Below, piece after piece: positions 44,640-56,890 of a stretch of 64,000 nucleotides of DNA. The notes beneath the pieces were generated by a model. That model did not search any database, had not been told where the DNA came from, and saw only the letters and a program-made list of their open reading frames with translations. A program made the translations under genes and the position numbers. The number at the start of each line of letters is the position of its first letter. The first letter of the stretch is position 1. The stretch is from Semisulcospira habei (lineage: Eukaryota; Mollusca; Gastropoda; Semisulcospiridae): contig BTPG01000006.1 in the NCBI GenBank assembly GCA_036245525.1, forward strand, positions 72,235,933 through 72,299,932, written 5' to 3'.

Positions 44640-45744
44640 CGCGCAGCCATCAGACGCCTGTGTTTTGACCCTATCAGGCCATTCTGGTTTAATACCTTTG
44701 CGTCATCGTGGATCTCCTTCACCCTAGACACTGCGACGTAAACCTTGACCTCATGTAAGTTCATCACGCAGTGCGCCAATCCAAGATGGTGGCAACTTCC
44801 TCGTCTGGTGAGAAAACCCGAATATTAGTTTTATCATGTATGAAATTTTGTGTCTAATTTTAGCTATACAGAGAACATTATTAGTTTGGGTTTTAGACTA
44901 GAACTGTCCTCATCTTTTCTTACAATTACGTGCATTGTGTTGCCGATTCTGATTCAAAGACATGCAAGCGCTGTATCTTGTTCTTAGAACTTGAATGGAA
45001 AATGTCGCACATGACGACGCAGTACATACAAAAATATCCGTAATAAGTGTTAGTTGTGTAGTGAAACGTAAGGTAGCAGATGAACCTCATCAATTGCTGT
45101 ACGAGTCGTTACGTTGTGTGGGAGGGAAGGTGTGGGGCTGGGCTGGAAAGGGTGTTCTCATGTCATTTGTTTCGTCTGTCTGCCCACTCACTGACGGGTC
45201 TTTGCGTGAACAGAATGAGGTTCTTACTCACCAGTTGATGTCTGTTTACGGAAAATATGTTGTATGGTCACCCATTGCATTTGTTAATGTGACATGTTTG
45301 TTTGTTTTCAAACATATGTATAAATACACACACTTTATTAGCCTTTGAGATAATCTACAGCAAAAGTAATTTGTCTTGCCACATTGACATTCACTAATCC
45401 TGTTTACTATGTCATTGTCACAGTTACTACTGTCACACAGTTTTCTCATGTATGAATGTATTCATTCTTCTAAAACATGCAGACATCTGCCAGCAAAGTA
45501 CATCCCTCTGCCGAAAGTATTATATACTGTGACATATCCCCAATATCATAACATGCTGGGTCAGTCAGTATCTTTGCAAAGGGTTGTATAATTTAACCCT
45601 CTGTTGCATGCAGACACTAGTACTGTTACATCTTGGATTTGTCTGGTGTTGTATCAGACAGCATCACTTCATTCTGCTTGTCTGATGGAAACCAGCCACT
45701 GACAGCCAAACAATTCAATTCAATAAACTTTATTTATCCCGCTA
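44640..45744. other. No gene seen
   Basis: Unique-looking AT-rich DNA; a 117-codon frame at 44995-45348 has no motif, splice pattern or codon bias I can defend. Confidence 0.45.
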
Positions 45745-46624
45745 TGGGCAATGAAAGTGGTCCGACAGGCTCAGTGTTACGTGGTGGAGTTGTAGTTGTA
45801 GTATGATAAACACACCAGATGCATGCACGTAAGGTTCTTTTAAATAAACCTCATTCAGCTGCAATCCGTCACACGTGGCTTAAGGATGTAGACAATACTG
45901 GAGAAACAGTTCCAACAATATTTTAATTCAGCGATGCGATCTCCACACAATGCACTTCCAAATGCATCAACAATGATACAATGTCTCTTCTGCAATGTCC
46001 ACACTCCGACACAAAGTTTCTCATACACAGCGTCTCACACAATGTAACCCTACACGGGCCACGTACCTACGCTAACTGTGTCTCTACAACTGACAAATGC
46101 AAGACAATGTACACATAAGCTTCCCAGCACGACTCTTTTATAGTAACATACTTTCCAGAAAAATCGCGGAAATTCGTATAACACAACCAATCAGAACAAA
46201 ATACGCAACTAAAACTCCTAAACATCAATGAATAAACATTTCACTGGAATGTTCTATAAAAATCTGGCTGCTATTTACCAGCCCCTATGTTGGAAAATCC
46301 TGGCGCGCTATGACATCACACAAAAGTAGGCCAGACAGGTCACGACCTCGCCCGCTTTATTTGGAAAACACGCGATTAGTGCACCAATACTGATTGCTAA
46401 GCTACACGCACGCAGTAAACAAATGAATACTCGAGCAGTATCTAGACTCTTCGGGACTCAACTCCGTGCGGCAACAGATAATCAATACTGCACTATTCGT
46501 AAACGAAAGTGAACACTGAAAAGGTACATGATTCGTAATTATGATAGCTCAAATAAATATCGGATCGTTTCCTACGATTTATGCATGACCGCTCCCACAG
46601 AACAACACAACCACAATCGTAACG
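45745..46624 (-). mobile_element. Solo LTR (P), outer end truncated
   Basis: Same family as R and Q: cacacgtggcttaaggatgt, gcgatgcgatctccacacaa, aaataaatatcggatcgttt. The right end is GTAACG instead of GTAACA. The left end retains part of Q's extra terminal segment (gggcaatgaaagtggtccga) and then changes to an unrelated caattcaataaactttattt sequence. Confidence 0.8.
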
Positions 46625-47084
46625 CTTAGTGACTTAGATATATACACAAACTTACGTTAAACTATGCACACACTAATGATACAAACAGTCACTTCAATTA
46701 AAATCTAATGTATTTAAAAACAGCACAACATTAATAAATAAAATTTATGTAAAAAAACATTTGTGCACATATCAGCTCATATCACCACACTTGTAATGCA
46801 TAGCAGTAAAACAGTTTTTTAAAAAAGGTAACTAAGACAATAATAATAAGACAATTATTTTTTAATGAAATTACAGAAAGTAATAATAAAATGAAATAAA
46901 AATATATAAAACAATTAAAAAGTAAGATTTGATAACTAGAAATTGTAGGGGGGGGGGGGGGGGGGGAAGGAAAAAAGTTACTGGCATTATCACTTGTGGA
47001 AGAAAACTCTTACAGAAAAGCACATGATTTGCTTCTACATAATACACAGCGTGTGGACGCGTGCACACACAAACGCACACATAC

Positions 47085-47700
47085 ATTCACACTTAGGCGT
47101 CATTAATGAGACGAATTGCAGTAGGGACAAAAGAAAATTTTCATCTGTTCATCCTATGTGCTGGACAGCGGAACTGACGTCCTGAGGGGAGACAGTCAAA
47201 CTTGGCGGTCAGAACATTTATCATTGCTAGGCAGAATACAGTATGCCTTTTTCACCATTTGTCTCTCTACAAAACACTGCAAGCTTCTTTGATTTTCACA
47301 AATGATTTTTTATGCGACCCTTACGATCTTGTCCAGTGCATTTTTGTTTTTGATTCTCAAGTTGGAATATTAACAAATAAAATAAAAAGATATTAGACAA
47401 TACACTTTCAATGAAAGATTTATAGAACAGGATCATAATTCTTTTGTCCACTGAAATGAATTAAGTTTACGTAAAAAGTATAACCGCTGCTGACCTTCTT
47501 CACAATGACCTCCGTTTTTTCATTCCATGTGAGTTTGTTGTCAAAGATCCCAGGTACTTAATGATACTGACAATTTCAACGGCCTATCCATGTAAAACAG
47601 TAGCCTCAGAGAGTGCTGTCTGCTTTCTGAAATCAATGATGAGCTCTTTCGTTTTGGTAATAAAGGGTTAATAAGTACATGAACATAACCTGAATTCTGA
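47085..47700 (-). pseudogene. LINE RT C-terminal fragment (CR1/Rex-like)
   Basis: On the minus strand, TKTKELIIDFRKQTA (~47690-47640) and VEIVSIIKYLG lead, through stops and shifts, to LPSGRQFRCPAHRMNR and FSFVPTAIRLIND (~47190-47100), the characteristic end of fish/invertebrate CR1-group RTs. Copy Q of the LTR lies immediately beside its 5' side. Confidence 0.72.
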
Positions 47701-47706
47701 AAAGAG

Positions 47707-48605
47707 TGTTACGATTGTGGTTGTGTTGTCCTGTGAGAGCATACATGTGTTAATCGTAGGAAACGATTCGATATTTATTTGAGCTATCATGGTTATGATT
47801 CACGTATCTTTTAAGTAACATTTTCTTTTGGTCACGCAGAGCGGAATTCACTTCGTTATGATACACTAAGTTTAGTCCAGAACGTTCTAGAAAGGTCGCA
47901 CTGTCTAGTGACCTCTTATGTGTGACGTCGGTAAATTAGCGACACTTCGCAACAAGTTGTTTACTGTGTGTTATGAAGGATCGTGGTAGTTCTCGAAGTT
48001 TCCGACTAGTTTGCCATACTTTTGTGCGATGTCATTTTACCAAGGATTTGGAGCTGAAGTGAGCAGCCAAATTTGTGTAGCCTATTGTAATTTTTCTAGA
48101 AAGATTATTTTAATGAGTTTCGGTTGCGTGTTTCGTTTTGATTGGTTGCGTTGTATGATTTTCATAGATGATTCTGGAAATTGGTAGTATATATAAAGAG
48201 TGTGCTAGGAAAGCATGTTCGTACATTGTCTTGCATTGTCAGTAGTAGAGACACGCAGTTTATCGTAGGTACGTGGCCCGTATAGGGTGTACATTGTGTG
48301 AGACGCTGCGTATGAGTAACTTTGTGTTGCCAGTGTGGACATTGCAGAAGAGACTTTGTATCAGTGTTGATGCATTTGGAAGTGCATTGTGTGGAGATCG
48401 CTGAATTAAAATATTGTTGGAACTGTTACTCCAGTATTGTCTGCATCCTTAAGCCATGTGTGACGGATTGCAGCTGAATGAAGTTTATTTAAAAGAACCT
48501 TACGTGCGTGCGTATGGTGTGTTTATCATACTACGACTACGACTCCATCATGTAACACTGAGCCTGTCGGACCACTTTCATTGCCCATTGCTCCATCACG
48601 TAACA
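47707..48605 (+). mobile_element. Solo LTR (Q) with 5-bp TSD and TATA-like box
   Basis: TSD AAGAG at 47702-47706 and 48606-48610. Starts TGTTACGATTGTGG and ends CACGTAACA. A TATA-like tatataaa lies at ~48189-48196. The 3' end is doubled: ctccatca-tGTAACA at 48557 and ctccatcacGTAACA at 48605, with 33 bases between. It lies inverted to copy P. Confidence 0.88.
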
Positions 48606-48610
48606 AAGAG

Positions 48611-49678
48611 ATCTGATGGTTCAGGTGGAAAAATCATTAACTATTTTTTGTACATGTCTGTATGCATAGGATCTATCCAACTTTGCATTGATAGTTCATT
48701 TGAAGCATGTGTAGGTGTCACGATATGAGCCATAAGGGCTGTAGCGTTATTATTTATTATGATAGAATCTCAGGTTTTGTGGGGTTATTTTTTCAATCAT
48801 AGGCGAAGTTAGATCATCATTTTACAATTTATTCTGTGTTTGTGACGATTAAAAAAAGTTACATGCATTAAAAATTACAGAATTATGATATCTGGCATTG
48901 GAGTAATTTTTCAAACTTGGTGAATTAAGTTACAGTTTATTCTTTTATTTTTTGTAATTATTATTATTAATTAGTTCTTGTTGTTTTTTGTTTGGTGGGG
49001 GAGAGGGGGGTGGGGTGCGCTGCTGGGCGATGCAGCAGTCACTGTCTGTTGCCTTTTTAGTGCAGATGGTTTTCACGACTAGGGAGGGACAGACGAGATT
49101 GAAAGATAGAATAGAAGTACAACCCCCAAATGCCCCGACTAAAGAGAGATAGACGAGAATGAAGGTTAGGAGTAGAAGAGCAGAAGAAGACGGATAAAGA
49201 ACCGTAGCGCCTTGCTTCAAGACAGGTTACAGCTCAGCACAAGCAACACAACACATTTACTTTACACTACACTTAATCTTTATTACTTATTACGCTAACT
49301 ATCCCAATCCCCCTTTCCTTCCTTCCCACCCTCCCCACCAACACTTCCCCTCCCCTCCCCCCTCCTCCCCTTCTGGAAAAAAAAGAAAAAAAAAAAAAGG
49401 TTAAACCAGAATTAATACTACTTCCACAGCATCAGCATTGCATCGAGTGGTGGAAACAAGCACTCCCCCACGCTACGCAGCACTGTTGCTTCACAACCAC
49501 AATAAAAGTCGGTTTACAGTTCTCAGTGCTGACGGCTAATAAAACGTCATTTACAAGGTAACTGTTGATACACAAGAATCATGGAACTACACCAAGGCAG
49601 AGTGAGTAATGGATAGATGAATAGGAATGGGACCACCGTGGTGAGTCGACGAACGCCTGTAGATCCCTCCCGTCCGGC
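48611..49678. other. No gene seen
   Basis: AT-rich, with a pyrimidine-rich stretch at ~49305-49375. Only the repeats listed elsewhere. Confidence 0.5.
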
Positions 49679-49692
49679 TTCCTTTAGCTTCT

Positions 49693-50087
49693 GCCCCACC
49701 CGGGTCTGCCCTGGGGGACTTGGGTGGGGTTAGGTACTTTTTAGTTCCCAGGGTCACCCTGGTCAGCCCCACAGGGTGAGTTTTTCTCTCTATTCTGGGG
49801 CATGTGTTTCTGTCTACCCGAGGTCCATTCACCTGTATTTGCCTTTTTAAAACTCTCCCTACTGTCTGCACTGCCTGTAGCTCTTGATATTGGATGTGTG
49901 TTGCCAAATGGTTTTAGCTTTATTTAGGCCCCATGTAGGTTTATTTAACGTAGTGGACCGGCTGGCGACATACATTCAATATTCTGTTTGTTTTTTTTTT
50001 GTTTTTTTTTTCACAAGCAGTGCAGGCACGTCCTGAGAAAGCCTTGTTGCTGTCGGGACGTTAAGCAATGTACAATCAATCAATCAA
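49693..50087 (+). mobile_element. SINE-like 'CCCACCCGGG' repeat, copy with TSD
   Basis: Perfect 14-bp TSD ttcctttagcttct at 49679-49692 and 50088-50101. Ends with (caat)n after gggacgttaagcaatgtaca. Confidence 0.92.
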
Positions 50088-50101
50088 TTCCTTTAGCTTC
50101 T

Positions 50102-51757
50102 TGGGTCTTCTCTCTCTCTCTCTCTCTCTGTTTCCCTGGGGCTTGGTCTGGCCGCAATGGTGACATGGCGGCTTCGGCAGTATAGATGACCGTGCCCCTT
50201 CCACGCTGACACCCGGTCCAGTGAGGCGTGGTTAGTCCCGATGCCCTTCGGCCCTCCAACCGGTCCTGACTCCGAAAGCCAATGCAAAACAAGAGCCTAA
50301 ACGGCCCCGTAAGTAACGTAAACCAGTGGGTCGTTAAAACCAGCTAACCTCCCATACCCACCCTGCTTGGTTTACAAAAACACTACCACTAAACCGTTCA
50401 AGCACTCGTATGACACGTGCTTTCCATCAAAATTTACACATAAACCAAAACAATGAAAGTTTGCAAACATTACATAATAATAAACCTTCCTAAAATTCTC
50501 TGCACTGCCACAACAAGCCAATACAACATCTCGCTAAACAGTTAAAAATAACTAATAATTAGATAGAACCAAAACAATAACGCCAAAACCATACTTCACC
50601 ATCCATCGTGTTCTCCCCTCCTTTTCCCCCCCATGATACTTCTAACCCTAACACATAGTACAAACACCCATAACAAACAAGACAAAACATCCGCACGCGG
50701 GTTTTTTAAACACTTAACTCCTCTGCGACTCGTCACAACGCCGCCACCCGTAGGCAAAACAACCCCAGTCTCCGGCCACCAACGACCCCGGGACTGGACC
50801 GGCGCTGTGTCACCGACACCCTCAGTCAGTCCCTGACTCCCAACAGTCAGCTAAGCAGGACAACTTGATCCAACTGAGTACAGCTGCTAACTAAAATATC
50901 ATTCCCTTGCTCCCAACAAGGTAAACTCGGCAGTGAACACACTGCTACATCCCACTAGCATGCCCCGCACGTGCAAAACAAAGAACACTAGCCCATCTCT
51001 ACCAACTAGTCAACAACTCACTATTCCTGCGTGACCGGTGCTTCGGCAACTTTCGACTACCTCTGTCAAACCAGTCACTATCCGTGACAATGGTGATTTT
51101 TATTGACATCACTTGTATGTGCTAGTCCCGTCTGACAAGTGCTTCACACATAATAACCTGTTTGCAACATCAAAAATGCCCCAAACCACCTGTATTAGCT
51201 CCCTTTCATCAAGGTCCCACCAAAGTAGTAACAGTTGGATGGAAGTAGGTCCTATCATGTGTCTGCTCTGTCAGGCTAACATGTCAGTACTTATTAAAGT
51301 GTAATTCGAGAGGTGCAGCATGCATGCAGATACATGGCAAAGAGCCATACTGTATGTCCACATGTGGTATGTCTTGAATGATTTAATCATGAGTTAAGCT
51401 TTGCCATATTGTAACGATGGGCACAATGCAATCAAGAAAATGTTATTGTCTGTTTTAAAACAAATCAGACAAAAAATTGTCTTTAGGTGCCATGCACTCT
51501 GTCGTCTCTCAAAAACTACCATTCCAGACTATTATGGGACTTCCATGGGACTATTATTCATAAAGTAAACACAGTACGACATGTGATAAAAGGGAAGTGA
51601 ACGTTATAGTACAACTAGCAAATTTAAACATTTGCAGAGATTACATGATTGGATTACATTAAAAAAATCTAAAACTACTTGACAACAAAATTTCTGGTGG
51701 CCACCACCACCCCCAACCCCCTCCCCCCACCCCCCTCCCCCCACCCCCGCCCTCCCC
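50102..51757. other. No gene seen
   Basis: A (tc)n tract at 50110-50128 and a C-rich segment before 51757. No ORF with a recognisable motif. Confidence 0.5.
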
Positions 51758-52150
51758 TCCCCCCACCCGGGTCTGCCCTGGGGGACTTGGGTGGGGTTAG
51801 GTATTTTTTAGTTCCCAGGGTCACCCTGGTCAGCCCCACAGGGTGGGTTTTTCTCTCTATTCTGGGGCATGTGTTTCTGTCTACCCTTTGTCCATTCACC
51901 TGTATTTGCCTTTTTAAAACTCTCCCTACTGTCTGCACTGCCTGTAGCTCTTGATATTGGATGTGTGTTGCTAAATGGTCTTAGCTTTATTTAGGCCCCA
52001 TGTGTTAGGTTTATTTAACGTATTTGACCGGCTGGCGACATACATTCAATGTTCTGTTTAGTTTTTTTTTTGTTTTTTTCACAAGCAGTGCAGGCACATC
52101 CTGAGAAAGCCTTGTTGCTGTCGGAACGTTAAGCAATGTACAATCAATCA
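51758..52150 (+). mobile_element. SINE-like 'CCCACCCGGG' repeat, copy in C-rich DNA
   Basis: Full-length relative of the 49693 copy. The flanks are C-rich on both sides (ccctcccctcccc / ccctccctcccc), consistent with a TSD in low-complexity DNA, but boundaries cannot be fixed. Confidence 0.82.
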
Positions 52151-52756
52151 AACCCTCCCTCCCCACCCCCCCCCCCCCCCAACCCACACCCCCGACCATC
52201 CCCCCCCCCCCCCCCCCCCCCCCCACCCCCGAACATGAAAAAACGATAGACTCGGGGGTAATGTTTCATGTGAAATGTCCAGAGTTACCTCCACAGCCAG
52301 CCAGTATTTGTTTTATTGCTACTTGCACTTACATAGGTTGCAGCAGTGCGCGCTTTTCAAGTGTGAAAAGTCTTAAACGTTTCTTGCTGCAACAAGAACG
52401 TATCAAAATATCTTAAAGTAGTCACTATAAAACAGGACATTCCCCTATTTTTCTGTTAGAAATGTGGCATCAGAATGACAATGTGATTGATAGAAAAGAG
52501 GCACATTAGAATGGTTAGTAACATTTCATATGTATGTAGTGTAAAGAACAGAAAGAGGGATAGGTCATTAAACTAAGAGTCTTTTTAAAAAAAGTGCTTG
52601 AAATAACAAACAAAACAAAGCACTCGCTGTAAATGCAGTCTTTCTCAGTGAGTGCAGACTTTAGAGACAGGTTCTTGTAAACGGGAATATAACTGATACC
52701 AATCTAGAAATAAATAATTCCAGATTCACGAAACAAAAACCACAAAACTGTCTTTC
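52151..52756. other. No gene seen
   Basis: Starts with C-runs (52160-52225), then AT-rich DNA. Confidence 0.5.
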
Positions 52757-53053
52757 AGGAAACAAACTTGTCACTGAACACTTTGGGTCACAAAACAGTT
52801 AACATTCCGAGTCGACTGCAGGCAGATGTAACTTTCAGTCAAACAACATTTGAACAGCTTGGCAGAGTAAAATCAGAAGCAGCAGCGGAACACACTTTTA
52901 TATTAAGCAGATAAAGAAAGAAATAAACTTTTCACTGAACACTTTAGTTCACAAAACAGTTTAATTTCGAGTACACTGCAGAAAAATATAACGCGCTAAA
53001 AAGAAAACGCGAATAGCTCGACAGAATGAAGTCAGAAACTAGTGCTAATTTTA
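52757..53053 (+). repeat. Two-unit tandem repeat, period ~160 bp
   Basis: Units at 52757-52895 and 52917-53053 share aaactt.tcactgaacacttt, cacaaaacagtt, cgagt..actgcag and cagaa.gaagtcagaa. A further related piece (gaaagtcagaaacagcag ttg) is at 54765-54830, on the far side of the GC-rich block. Confidence 0.65.
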
Positions 53054-53084
53054 AAGGGTAAGGACTTACAGCTCTTGCTGATTT

Positions 53085-54765
53085 CGTCGGGGGGGGGGGG
53101 GGGGGGGGGGGGGGGGGATGGGGGTCTATGATCTGTCTGGTTGTCGCTGATGCCCGCGCATCATCTTGTACTCGTCCCTTCATCATGCCCGTCCGCGCCT
53201 TGGGAGGTTGGGTCATTTGGGGGCAGGCTTGTGATCCCGTCTCTGTACGTCTGTGGTGTTGGTTTCTGTTTTTCTCTGGAGGGGGTGTTGTATCCTCCAT
53301 TGCCCAGGGAGTGCATGGACAAAGGATGCTAAACCCCCCTGAGTACCCTATTTATTTTGATGGGGGTGACTGTACTCAGGCAAGCGGGGAGTCACGCGGT
53401 GTCGGAGTGCCATCTAGGGTACCTCGCCCCCCTGGGTTATCTAACCCCCCTGACCCGCAGAGTGGACCTTTTGCGGGGGGGGGCCTCAGGTGCTCGTCGC
53501 CGGCCCCCGGGACCATTCTTCCGCCAGGAGGGGGGCGGTTGGTCAAAAAGCCTCCCGGTACGACACCTTGAGCGGGCTTTCCCTCGAACTCCTGGGGGGG
53601 GGGGGGGGGGGGGGGGGGGGAGGTATCTTAACATACCGGGGGCGGAAAAATAAAGGAAAGTAACATGTAAAGACGAAACAAACGAACAACAAAAAAAGAA
53701 AAAGAGTGATGTGGTTCCTGGGTCCTCCCCCCCCCCCCCCCCCCCCCCCCCGCCTACGCCCGAACGGACCCCCCGAGCCCGGCGGTGGCCTCCGCCATAC
53801 TGGGGGGCCCACCCGTGGCAGGGGGGAAGAGGGGGCGACCAGGGACCGGGTGATTGGTGATGATGAGGATGATGTGATTCCTTTTATTACCCTTGGGGAA
53901 GGTGGGGCGGGTGCGGGACCATGAGGTGAGATGGCGGTGAGGGTGACCTGTGTTAGCTGTTTGGCCCTGTCGGGCCCACGGCCACACTCCGCGAGTGGAT
54001 AGTTTGAGAGTAAGTGGGAAGGGGCCGGTGGGGGGCGGGGTCCGCCACCGCGTGACTCTAGGAGGGTGTTATCCTGTGCATAGAGCACCACCCATTATCT
54101 ATGTTCATAAGGAGTGCATTGACGATGGATGCTAAACCTCCTTTATTCGGGCCTATGTTATTTAAGTGTTTAGCCCCCCTCTGTTCAGGCTGGGCTCCAG
54201 CTGCCCGGGTTTGCCTGCTCTCTAATTTCTCCCCCTATAATCCTCCCCGGGTCTGTTCCAGGTTAGCCCCGGGGAGCCAGAAGTGGGGCCGGGACTCCCC
54301 GGGTCCCTGCCCCCTCCGGGTAGAGTTTAGGAGTTAGGGGGCCTGATTCCCCGGCTACAGGGGGGGGGGGGGAGGGGGTACCCCGCAACTCCGAGGCCTG
54401 GGGAGGGGGGGAGGGGGTACTCCGCAACTCTCGAGGCCTGGGAAGGTCGCAGGGGCCTCCCGGCCGGAGGGGAAAAAAAATGGGGGGGGGGGGAGGGGGT
54501 TGGGGGGGGGGGGAATATGAAGTTGAGATGACTCTTTATTATCCGGAGGGTGGGGGTGTGTGCTCGGGCCATGAGATGAGGGGGTAGGAGGTGATGGGTT
54601 CTCCTTCTCCCCTCTCCCGCCGCACCCCCGGCCTTTATTGGGGGGCGACGGGGTGGGGCGGGCGTTCCCGGAGTAGATGGAGTACAAGAGGCTATGGGGG
54701 TGGGGACGCGAGAGCAGGCACCGGGCAGTTCTGAGAGACTTGACTCGGGAAGGCTTCCCACTGTC
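53085..54765. repeat. GC-rich block with long G and C runs and a diverged internal duplication
   Basis: Contrasts sharply with its AT-rich flanks. G-runs at ~53089-53117 and ~53594-53620, C-run at ~53727-53751. The phrase ggagtgcat..ac..ggatgctaaacc occurs at ~53308 and ~54112, and a 'tttatta...gg..atgag.tgag' block at ~53880 and ~54533, so two diverged ~750-bp units are likely. The proline-rich frames are low-complexity; I see no defensible gene. Confidence 0.55.
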
Positions 54766-54829
54766 TAGGGAAAGTCAGAAACAGCAGTTGAATGCATTTT
54801 ATATTAGTTTGGATATAAAGAAAAGAATC

Positions 54830-55903
54830 GGTATACACAAAGGAGCTTAATCCAATTATGTATGTTAGGAGATTATTGTTTAAGAGTGGTTATGAAATGT
54901 GTGTGCTGACACTGATGCATCCCAAGCAATACACATAGAAATGTGTACCATTCATAGATATTCTAGGCCTCTGCAAATTTTACTTTTTTTGTGCTCATTC
55001 TAGCATGGTTAATAATAATAATAATAATAAAGGTAATTTGTATAACGCCTAATCGCCAAGGTGCTCTAGGCGCTTTACAATCACAGTAATGAAACAATGA
55101 AGCAAAATACAAAAACAAGCACATACAACCTAAAATATACATTGATTTACAAGGAGCAGGTTAAACAAGGTTAAACAAAGAAAGAAACAGAGAAAAGAAA
55201 TAGGCCCATGTGCAACACTTTGTAATATGTATAAAACATGAGAGCTTAAATTTAGACATCTTGAAACACAAGGAAGATGATTAACATTTTCTCTAAATTA
55301 GTTACCAGATAATATGTGTATTAAGTCTACTGGTGCTGTGTTCAATAATGACATTGTTCAGGCGAATGTGTGACCAAGCACGTAATTGATACTGACACTA
55401 ATACACCCTTGAGCAATCCACAGTATTCAAAAACATTTCATCCAGCATTCAAATAAAAAGAAAACACCTGTTGATTGTGAGAAAGTGGCTGGTTTTGACC
55501 ACCCTACCCCAGCCACAGTGGCCTTGCCTCAGGGCAGATTAAGGCATGGGGCACAAAGCGCTTGACCCTTGACTCACCTTAATCGGATTAGGGGGCCCTG
55601 TTGATGGCCGTTAACCTGCATTTGGTGTACCACTGATGCCTAAAAGTCAGTTTATTACTGGTAAATTAATTTGTAATTATTACAGGCACACTAAGGCGGA
55701 TATTTCTTAGTACTTTTGAGGGTGTGTTCTACATATTGTTCTCTACTGACTGGCATTGAAAAACCTTTTGTTGCAATTTGTCCCAGGTCTATGTAATGAT
55801 GTTTCATAGGGCTCTTCCACTATCAGTATGATATGGGTTAAAAAGTAAATTTGCCTTCAATCGGATGAACTCTCAACGTGCCCTTGGCACATTCATCTGC
55901 TCC
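54830..55903. other. No gene seen
   Basis: AT-rich DNA with the (AAT)n-linked dispersed repeat at 55010-55110. Confidence 0.5.
55010..55110 (+). repeat. Dispersed repeat fragment after an (AAT)n tract
   Basis: ggtaatttgtataacgccta atcgccaaggtgctctaggc gctttacaat is a compact motif of a kind common in marine invertebrate repeats. Truncated, non-coding. Confidence 0.45.
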
Positions 55904-56276
55904 ATAATCCGCTTACCTCACGCTGGGACCATATGACATTGAGGCGCGTCCCCTGGGTGGTGGATAGGGGATCCCTCGCGAGAGGGTTGCACCGAATGAA
56001 ATAAGGTGCTGTGAACCAACATGATCTACATGACCCCGACAGAAAACCCCTGGTCCTCCTAGTAAAGAGGTTGGGCATGGGGGTAGCTTCCCCACCCTGC
56101 AAAAAAGGAAATAGCTACAAAAACGCCGATGAAAAGACAAACAGTAATTCCTTTCCTGGAGGAGGAAGGTTCTTCTACCAGAAGATTTATGACGTCCTGT
56201 GGTGAAAGCCGGAAATCTTCGGAAGCCACAGGACCGAGCCGCCTCTCTCTATCCAGGGACACAACCATGGGCACAT

Positions 56277-56890
56277 GGAATGTCAAGACCATGTACCAGA
56301 GCGGCAAGGCCACCCCCGTAGCAGTGGAAATGCAAAAGTACAACCTTTCCCTGCTAGGTATCGGTGAAGCCAGATGGACGCAGTCTGGCCAGAAAAGGCT
56401 GTTAAGTGGGGAGATGATTCTGTATTCAGGTCATGAAGAGGAGAATGCCCCCCCATACAGAAGGAGTAGCATTCATGCTATCACCAGTGGCACAGAAAGC
56501 GCTGATGGGCTGGGAACCTCTTGGGCCAAGAATTATCACAGCAGCCTTTAGAACCAAGAAAAAGATCAAGCTGAACATCATCCAGTGTTATGCGCCCACT
56601 AATGACAGTGACGAGGAAGAGAAACAAGAGTTCTACGACCGACTCCAGAGTGCTGTGGACAAATGTGCTGAGCGAAACATCACCTTCGTCATGGGCGATT
56701 TCAATGCCAAAATAGGGGAGGACAACAACGGATATGAAGAGGTGATGGGGAGACAGGGACTAGGAAAGATCAGTGAGAACGGGGAGAGGTTTGTAGACTT
56801 TTGTGCTCTAAACAGACTTGTCATTGGAGGCAGCATCTTCCCACACAGAAGAATACACAAAGCAACTTGGGTCTCACCTGACCATACTAC
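56277..56890 (+). pseudogene. Endonuclease 5' part of element B (frameshifted)
   Basis: ATG 56277 opens MGTWNVKTMY, the AP-endonuclease start. A 7-C run at ~56448-56454 (6 C in copy A) shifts the frame. The downstream frame then carries the asparagine-rich VMGDFNAKIGEDN motif and the ALNRLVIGGSIFPHR segment, and stops being homologous at 56890 where the SINE-like element is inserted. Domain identity is clear; function is lost. Confidence 0.85.

Noticed and set aside
44995..45348. 117-codon frame as a gene
   Set aside because: No recognisable domain, no supporting splice sites and an AT-rich unique context; chance ORF remains the simplest view.
45775..46629. TSD CTCAG/CTTAG for LTR copy P
   Set aside because: The left pentamer is part of the extra terminal segment that copy Q carries inside its LTR, so the near match is probably coincidental.
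53543..54091. 182-codon proline-rich open frame on the minus strand
   Set aside because: It is produced by long G/C homopolymers and GC-rich DNA; no domain, splice logic or compositional periodicity supports a protein.
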